Of a stretch of 64,000 nucleotides of DNA, positions 58,825 through 64,000 are shown piece after piece. This DNA is from Streptomyces composti. GTDB lineage: Bacteria; Actinomycetota; Actinomycetes; Streptomycetales; Streptomycetaceae. Made by a program: the position numbers and the translations under genes. Below the pieces are notes generated by a model, which was given only the letters and a program-made list of their open reading frames with translations, searched no databases and was not told the origin of the DNA. How positions within the stretch are numbered: position 1 is the stretch's first letter; every line of letters starts with the position of its first letter. The stretch spans positions 1 through 64,000 of the forward strand of contig NZ_JAATEM010000027.1 in assembly GCF_012034205.1 (NCBI RefSeq). Direction: 5' to 3'.

Positions 58825-59912
58825 CGCACTCTCACCGCCCGCCGCATCGCCTCGGCCGCGAGGCGTACGGCCGCGTCCCGCGTGCTCCGGGCCAGCAAGT
58901 CGGTGTGGATGGGGCCTCCCTGGGCGAGATGACGGTCGTAGGGCAGGGCGACGACGGGTACACCGGGTTCGCGCAGATGGGCTGCCGCGGCCTTGGCGTC
59001 GAGCGTGGCGTCGGGCGTGTTGGCGCTGAGGGCGACAACGGTCGTGGCCAGCGCGGAGTGCGGCAACTGAGCCAGCCAGTCGAGCACTTGCCGCGTACCG
59101 TGCACACCTTCCGCGGTCCTGGGGGCGACGACGACCCGGGCGTGGGCGGTGTCCATCGCCGTACGCGCCACTTCGCCGGGCAGGGTCTCGCAGTCCACGA
59201 CGGTGACCGCGAAGTACCGCCGCAGTGCGAGGGTCACGGTCCGGTAGGTGGGCACGTCCAGGGGTGCGCCCACTCGTCCCTGGCTCGCGGGCAGCAGCCA
59301 GCCGCCGTCGGCGACGGGCACCAGATATCCGGTGACGTCGGTGAGTTGCATGCTCGGCGTGAGGATCCGGGCGAGGTCGGCGCAGGACCAGCGCACCGTC
59401 TCGGCCCCCATCCGCACCGGAAGGGTGCCCAGGGCCGCATCGGCCTCCAGGGTGAGAACGGGATCGTGCCGGTAGTGGTTGAGCGTGCGTCCGAGCAGCG
59501 CGGACACGGTGGACTTGCCGGCCCCTCCGCGAATCGAGGTGACGGCCACGACGCGACCGGTCGTCACCGGCTGCTGCAACTCCTGTGCCAGCCGGGTCTG
59601 TTCGGCGACCTCCTGTCCGGCAGAGGCGGTGAGCCGGCGCAGCCCGGCACCGGCACGGCGCGCGACGGTGTCGCCGTGCTGGGGGCGGCCGAGGGCGATG
59701 GCGAGGCGGGGGTCGATGATGGGGAGGCTCTCCGGCGGCGCCACGGGTTTGCGGGGCTCGCCCGGTTGACGGAGCACCGGCGCGGCGGGGACCCGCGGCT
59801 GCTCCACGGGGGCAGGCGCGGGCTCGGCATCGGATCGGGGCGCATCAGCCGCCTGCTGGTCCCCGACCAGTTCACGCAGCAGGTCCTGCTGCCAGTCACC
59901 GGCCCCGGTCAT
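58821..59912 (-). CDS. MinD/ParA-like ATPase of the type VII locus (EspI-like)
   Basis: This 363-residue protein has a Pro-rich N-terminus (~1-70) and a deviant Walker A ATPase domain (VAVTSIRGGAGKSTVSALLGRTL near residue 125, VVDCETLPGEVA for switch II). Proteins of this type, such as EspI in ESX-1, couple secretion to energy state. It sits between eccD and eccC, sharing four bases with eccC, so its function in this system is likely. Confidence 0.85.
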   Translation of the reverse strand: MTGAGDWQQDLLRELVGDQQAADAPRSDAEPAPAPVEQPRVPAAPVLRQPGEPRKPVAPPESLPIIDPRLAIALGRPQHGDTVARRAGAGLRRLTASAGQEVAEQTRLAQELQQPVTTGRVVAVTSIRGGAGKSTVSALLGRTLNHYRHDPVLTLEADAALGTLPVRMGAETVRWSCADLARILTPSMQLTDVTGYLVPVADGGWLLPASQGRVGAPLDVPTYRTVTLALRRYFAVTVVDCETLPGEVARTAMDTAHARVVVAPRTAEGVHGTRQVLDWLAQLPHSALATTVVALSANTPDATLDAKAAAAHLREPGVPVVALPYDRHLAQGGPIHTDLLARSTRDAAVRLAAEAMRRAVRVR

Positions 59913-59934
59913 CCCATCCCCCTCGCACTCGCAC

Positions 59935-61323
59935 CTACGCGAAGGTGCCGAGCAGCCGCCCGTACACCCCGAAGACGCCGATCACCAGCGGGAACAGGGA
60001 GATCACGGCCGCCGACTCCAGCACGTCCCCCACCTTGCGCAGCCGTACCCGCACATGTTCGGCGGGTTCGACGGCGAGGACGACGAGCGGCAGCACGGCA
60101 AGCGCGGCGAGCAGCGCCACGGGGGCGGCGGCCGTCGCGGCATGCTCGAGCCAGACGACGACGAGCCGCAGCAGGACGACGGCGGAGGCTCCGAGGAGGA
60201 CGACGACCTCGGCGGTGAGCGGGAAGGCCCGGGCGCGCAGCGCGAGCACGAGCAGCAGGACGACACCCAGCGGCACCGTCCAGGCGGTGGCCGTGCGCAG
60301 AGCGAGCACTCCGGCGGCGGCGGCGGAGACGCCTAGCGTGACAGTGGCCAGGACCAGGCCCCGATGGGTGGCGGCGAGTGCGGTGCCCACCGCGTAGCGG
60401 CTCACCGACGCACCGCCCGTGCGCCGGTCGTCCAGGCCGGTCAGCCCCGACACGGTCATCGCCAGCCGTGGCAGCACGCCGAGGAGCACGACGGAGATAC
60501 CGGCGAGCAGCGCCCCGACGCGGGTCTGCTGCACCTCGGTGGTGGCCCCGCCCTGGACTCCGATCACCACCTCCCACACGATCAGACACCCGGCGAGAGT
60601 TCCCGCACCGATCAGCCCGGCACGACCCAACGGCGTGCACCAGGCGGCGAGCAGCAACGGGACGACCACGGCGGCACCGACGGCGGCGAGACGCACGGCA
60701 GCGGAGAAGTCGTGGGCGTCGGCCGCGGTCCACGCGCCGAGCACACCGAGCGCGCCGGAGGTGAAGAGGCCGGTGGCCGCGAGCCCGGTCTTCCCCAGCC
60801 GCCCGCACAGCACACCCGCCAGCGCACACGCGACGGCGGCCACGGCCAGCGCACCCGCCACGGCCGCCATCTCGAAGTGGTCCCGGGCGAGCATCCCGGC
60901 AGCCAGCGCCCAGAACACGGTCGCGCCGGCCGCGACCACCCGCCTGGTGGCAGGCCCCCAGCGCCAGTTGCGCACGGCGAGATCGTCGGCCGTCTCCTCA
61001 CTGACGTCATGGACGACGGGCGCGGAAGGTGCCTCTTCGACGCGCACCAGTCGCAGCACGGCGCCGTCGGAGACACCGGCCGACTCGAGCGTGCTGTCGT
61101 GCGCGAGGGCGGAACCGTCCGGGGCGACGAGGTGCCGGGACCGGGGACGGTCCCCCACCCGGTCGTCCAGCAACCGCATGATCTCGGGCAGCAGGACCCC
61201 GATCGGCTCTCGCGAGGGAAGCACGAGATCGACGCGACGCCGCTCACCGACCAGAGTGACGCGACTGAGCGCCGTACGGCCACCACCGGTCACAGAACGG
61301 CTCAGGGACCCCGCGGCTATCAC
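59935..61323 (-). CDS. eccD: EccD, type VII secretion membrane channel protein
   Basis: This 462-residue protein has an N-terminal ubiquitin-like domain (residues ~18-100: SRVTLVGERRRVDLVLPSREPIGVLLPEI) and about eleven membrane helices, the EccD arrangement. EccD dimers form most of the membrane part of each ESX protomer. It ends 23 bp before the MinD-like ATPase gene on the same strand. Confidence 0.88.
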   Translation of the reverse strand: MIAAGSLSRSVTGGGRTALSRVTLVGERRRVDLVLPSREPIGVLLPEIMRLLDDRVGDRPRSRHLVAPDGSALAHDSTLESAGVSDGAVLRLVRVEEAPSAPVVHDVSEETADDLAVRNWRWGPATRRVVAAGATVFWALAAGMLARDHFEMAAVAGALAVAAVACALAGVLCGRLGKTGLAATGLFTSGALGVLGAWTAADAHDFSAAVRLAAVGAAVVVPLLLAAWCTPLGRAGLIGAGTLAGCLIVWEVVIGVQGGATTEVQQTRVGALLAGISVVLLGVLPRLAMTVSGLTGLDDRRTGGASVSRYAVGTALAATHRGLVLATVTLGVSAAAAGVLALRTATAWTVPLGVVLLLVLALRARAFPLTAEVVVLLGASAVVLLRLVVVWLEHAATAAAPVALLAALAVLPLVVLAVEPAEHVRVRLRKVGDVLESAAVISLFPLVIGVFGVYGRLLGTFA

Positions 61324-61336
61324 GTATTCGAACCTA

Positions 61337-61621
61337 TCATCGGGAAGTTGGGCTGCTGGACGGCGAGGCGGACGGCACGGACTGCGGTCCCGTGGGGGAT
61401 GCGTAGGGCCCTTCCTTCATCACCCGATGCGAGATGAAGGACCACCCGACGCACCCGGCACACGCCACCGCGGCGATCACGATGCCGGCGAACAGCTTCC
61501 CCAACCGCTCGTCGAACGTCCTTCGCTGCCGCAGCGGCCCGAAGAGCAGCGCATCCCGCAACCTCCGCCGCCGCACGGCCACGGATTCGAGAAGCTGGTT
61601 GTCGTAGTCCTGCGCGGTCAT
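61337..61621 (-). CDS. Single-pass membrane protein of the toxin/T7 locus
   Basis: This 94-residue protein has a basic cytoplasmic N-terminus (SVAVRRRRLRDALLFGPLRQRRTFDERLGK), one membrane helix (residues ~42-62) and a Ser/Pro-rich tail. It overlaps the Imm49 stop by four bases and lies 13 bp before eccD, so it belongs to the same operon. Function unknown; an accessory of the secretion complex is plausible from its place. Confidence 0.65.
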   Translation of the reverse strand: MTAQDYDNQLLESVAVRRRRLRDALLFGPLRQRRTFDERLGKLFAGIVIAAVACAGCVGWSFISHRVMKEGPYASPTGPQSVPSASPSSSPTSR

Positions 61622-62481
61622 GTGGGGAACTCGCCGTACCAGTCACGCTGGAGAAGGTGCTGCGGGAGGTACTCCGACTCGACATTGATGGGAAGGCCGC
61701 CGTCGTGCGCCCAGCAGGCGATGGCGAGAGGGCCGAGGGCGATGGCGCCGTCAATGTGCCCTGCCCTCTCCTCCGTCAGCGTCCAGTACTGACGGTGCCG
61801 TTTCAGCGCCTCTTCCAAGGCGGGGCTGAAGCCGGCCTCGTCCCTGCGCACGAAGTGATAAAAGAGGTTGATCGGCGGGTAGAGAATCCCTTCCAGAAGA
61901 TCGGGCGGCGCAATGCGGGCCACAGCAGGATTTGATGCCTCAAGCGTCGCCGTGAGCTTCTCGACAATCCCCGGCCGACGCAACCAATAGGTCTGCAGTG
62001 TGTCGACCCAGTGATAGATGTACTCGTCGTACTGACCTTCCGGCGCCCGCAGGCGCTCCAAGGGCACCTCACACAGTTGCGCCATTCGCTGCGCGTCGCG
62101 GCAGATGACAGCCAGCCAGAACGCAGTCAGCCAGGCCCCCGCCTTCGCGGTCGAGAGCGGTCCGTTGTACGGCAGCCTGCGTACCTTGTGGTGAATTCGG
62201 CACTCGAAATGACCGTTCTCACTCCCCGTCGCGGTGAAGAGCGCCGCGCCTACCTGCATGGCCGTGACGGCAGCTTCCCACGTCTCAACCATGTCGGCTG
62301 TCGGGTCAAGGAGACAGCGCGCGCGCAGGTGCATCACGGCGGTATTGAAAGTGGAATCGATGACCGCCGTCGACTCTTCGAGATCGTCGATCGATTCGAT
62401 CAGATACGTTCCCAACTGCTCCGCGAGCCGCTCGGCACCGATGTCCAGAAGCAGCTCATGCCGAGCAATGTGTACGGTCAC
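61618..62481 (-). CDS. Immunity 49 family protein
   Basis: This 287-residue, mainly helical soluble protein is recognisable as Imm49 (start HIARHELLLDIGAERLAEQLG; later LPYNGPLSTAKAGAWLTAFWLAVICRDAQRMAQLCEVPLERLR). Imm49 proteins neutralise polymorphic toxins. It begins at GTG 62481, overlapping the toxin stop by four bases, the classic toxin-immunity order. Lower GC than the eccC part suggests that the pair was acquired separately. Confidence 0.85.
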   Translation of the reverse strand: MTVHIARHELLLDIGAERLAEQLGTYLIESIDDLEESTAVIDSTFNTAVMHLRARCLLDPTADMVETWEAAVTAMQVGAALFTATGSENGHFECRIHHKVRRLPYNGPLSTAKAGAWLTAFWLAVICRDAQRMAQLCEVPLERLRAPEGQYDEYIYHWVDTLQTYWLRRPGIVEKLTATLEASNPAVARIAPPDLLEGILYPPINLFYHFVRRDEAGFSPALEEALKRHRQYWTLTEERAGHIDGAIALGPLAIACWAHDGGLPINVESEYLPQHLLQRDWYGEFPT

Positions 62482-64000
62482 GAGAGAGTCCCCTTGCTGA
62501 TGTCGAACCGACGATACGCATACCCAGTGTACGTCCCGGAGTTGATCTGGCCCTTGACAACGACGTACTCCAGCTTGCCCTGTCTCAGCGCCTTCTCGAT
62601 ATCCCGGACCAGCTTGACCTCACCACGCATTTTCATGTACTCGAGAATGTCCTGGAAGTATTCTCGACTCCCCTGGGAAACAGCACGACCGTCAGGCAGT
62701 TTACGTGACCCTAGATCGGTCCGGACGCCACCCTTTGCCTCGATGACGACTATTCGACCATCGGCATGCTTCCACACCTGGTCAAACTGATCATTCCCGT
62801 TCTTGGGACCCAGAAGTGGCTGCTCTTCGAAGTCCGGGTACCGCTCCGCCATGTAGTGGTGCCTGGCGATTTGTTCGCCGAACTCCTCCGAGGCGTCGCG
62901 CATTGCGGTGTGGGACTCCTTGAAGGTTCCTCGCGCTTCGCCCCACTCAGCGGCTGTTTCAGGCGTCCCATGAACCTCGTGAGCGCGTTCGGTTCTTCCC
63001 TTGAGCTCCTTGACGATGTTGTCCCACTGAACCGCGAAATGGCGCTCCCGGGTCGCATCTTCCAGGAGCTGACGTCGGCCGGCACTGCTGACGGTGTCCG
63101 CCCCCACTGACACATAGTCGTCGTCCAGGAAATGGGGCTCTGGAGCGGCTGGCGTGTCCTTGGCCAGAAGCCAAGGCCCGTCGGGAGTGATCTGGGCAAG
63201 CTGCGGAGGCGTGAATCCGCTCTCGTCGCGTACTTCCAGCCTCTTACGCCACCCCTTTTTGTTGTAGTACTTCTCGAAATACCCAGGTTCATGATTCGCT
63301 CGGTACACCTGGATCGCTTCTATCTGCTCCCGGGTCAGCGAACCAGGGGGCCCATAAGGATTTGGCCCCTCACGCATGAAGCTGGGCCGCTTGATGTCTT
63401 GCCGACTGGCCGGAAGGCCGGCACCCACGCGACCGCCATCGTCCCCGCCGGCGGCGATGGCACCGTCGCCGGCCGCACCCGACCCATGGGAACCGGTGCC
63501 TCCACGGCCACCCACGCCGGCAGCTTCACCGCCGCCGCCACCGCCTGACTGTGAGGCACTGGCGCGAGCAGCACCCTCGCCCACGGGCGCCGCCGCCGCT
63601 GCGTGACCCGGACGCTCACTTCGGCTGCCGCCCGCCGCGGTGGAGTCCCCCTCGCCAGAGGGCCCGCCATCAACTCCTGCACGAGCCGTGGCCTCCGTGG
63701 TCCGCGAAGCTGCCCCGACCGGCACGAGCTCCTCGTCACGGACAGGCGTGCGCCCGAGCGGCTCCTCCTGCAGGGTGACGGAACGTTCCCTCACAGGCGC
63801 GTCCGTGACGACCTTGCCGTCCTTCATGACGACGAACTCGCCGTTCTCGATGACGAGAACGGAACGTCCCGTGTCGTCGGTGAATTGCAGGACGCTGGTC
63901 GGGGTGCGGACCTCCGGGATCGTGTTCATGCCGCGCAGGCTCTGCGTGACCTGTGCTATCCGCGGCACCGCGGCGCCGGTCACCTTGAACGCGGCACCGA
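62478..64000 (-). CDS. Polymorphic toxin, 5' end outside the window
   Basis: The last ~507 residues of a larger toxin are seen; the frame stays open to the window edge, so the N-terminus with any secretion signal is not visible. A Gly/Ala/Ser-rich linker (about 63440-63720) leads to a C-terminal toxin domain. There, NDQFDQVWKHADGRIVVIEAKGG fits the D...ExK core of the PD-(D/E)XK nuclease fold, so it probably cuts DNA or RNA. It is followed by Imm49 and type VII genes, which suggests export by that system. Confidence 0.75.
   Translation of the reverse strand, partial: GAAFKVTGAAVPRIAQVTQSLRGMNTIPEVRTPTSVLQFTDDTGRSVLVIENGEFVVMKDGKVVTDAPVRERSVTLQEEPLGRTPVRDEELVPVGAASRTTEATARAGVDGGPSGEGDSTAAGGSRSERPGHAAAAAPVGEGAARASASQSGGGGGGEAAGVGGRGGTGSHGSGAAGDGAIAAGGDDGGRVGAGLPASRQDIKRPSFMREGPNPYGPPGSLTREQIEAIQVYRANHEPGYFEKYYNKKGWRKRLEVRDESGFTPPQLAQITPDGPWLLAKDTPAAPEPHFLDDDYVSVGADTVSSAGRRQLLEDATRERHFAVQWDNIVKELKGRTERAHEVHGTPETAAEWGEARGTFKESHTAMRDASEEFGEQIARHHYMAERYPDFEEQPLLGPKNGNDQFDQVWKHADGRIVVIEAKGGVRTDLGSRKLPDGRAVSQGSREYFQDILEYMKMRGEVKLVRDIEKALRQGKLEYVVVKGQINSGTYTGYAYRRFDISKGTLS

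Noticed and set aside
1..64000. CRISPR arrays
   Set aside because: No series of regularly spaced short repeats with unique spacers was seen; the regular repeats present are coding (46305-46490, 26994-27092) or operators.

Overview
The window is very GC-rich actinobacterial DNA, almost certainly from a Streptomyces chromosome. The evidence is the gene content: mycothiol synthesis (mshA), the nickel regulator Nur, the nitrogen regulator GlnR, an RsiG with both cyclic-di-GMP signature motifs, and many GTG starts. From memory, the chromosomal order gpmA, mshA, rsiG, dtd, nur, cysA-type sulfurtransferase, glnR, LacI, HtrA-type protease and two-component pair runs in the same relative order as in S. 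coelicolor.

Regions. (1) 1-2236: an MFS transporter and phosphoglycerate mutase gpmA. (2) 2218-15527: a 13.3-kb integrative element of the pSAM2 (AICE) type inserted in the last codons of gpmA. An 18-bp identity (CCAGGGCAAGAAGAAGTA) marks both ends. The left part is the integrase, excisionase, rolling-circle initiator, spread proteins, TraB-like DNA pump, a GntR repressor with at least five operator sites, and a Nudix protein resembling the pSAM2 immunity factor. The right part is cargo: an HTH-ImmA/IrrE metallopeptidase with an unknown partner, small proteins, a half tRNA-Ser that looks like a second attachment site, a zinc-ribbon protein, and a 152-bp imperfect palindrome. (3) 15553-25874: chromosomal genes, including AraC/DUF2000, YbjN, mshA, a methyltransferase, an NlpC/P60 hydrolase, a receiver-PP2C phosphatase, an HbhA-like protein and an HTH regulator. 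(4) 25875-35457: a less conserved stretch with two glyoxalase-fold genes sharing an identically spaced upstream element, a 5'-truncated HelR-like ATPase, a protein with two fused phosphotransferase domains, and a HAD hydrolase. It also has two copies of a module made of a GntR regulator and a divergent ~60-aa membrane protein. (5) 35458-53512: conserved chromosome, namely Eis-type acetyltransferase, asparaginase, rsiG, dtd, ygfZ-like, nur, nitrobindin-like, the sulfurtransferase operon with a cysteine-containing leader peptide, glnR, LacI, HtrA and a two-component system. (6) 53513-64000: a type VII secretion locus on the minus strand (eccD, MinD-like ATPase, eccC, associated protein) headed by a nuclease-like polymorphic toxin and its Imm49 immunity protein. 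The toxin gene runs off the window.

How the parts work together. The element excises through int/xis, replicates through the initiator, and transfers through the pump and spread proteins, all probably held off by the GntR repressor. Because its left end rebuilds the gpmA stop codon and supplies a terminator, insertion leaves the host enzyme intact. The GntR/HAD/kinase group in region 4 and the toxin locus in region 6 look like separate accessory systems set among conserved genes.
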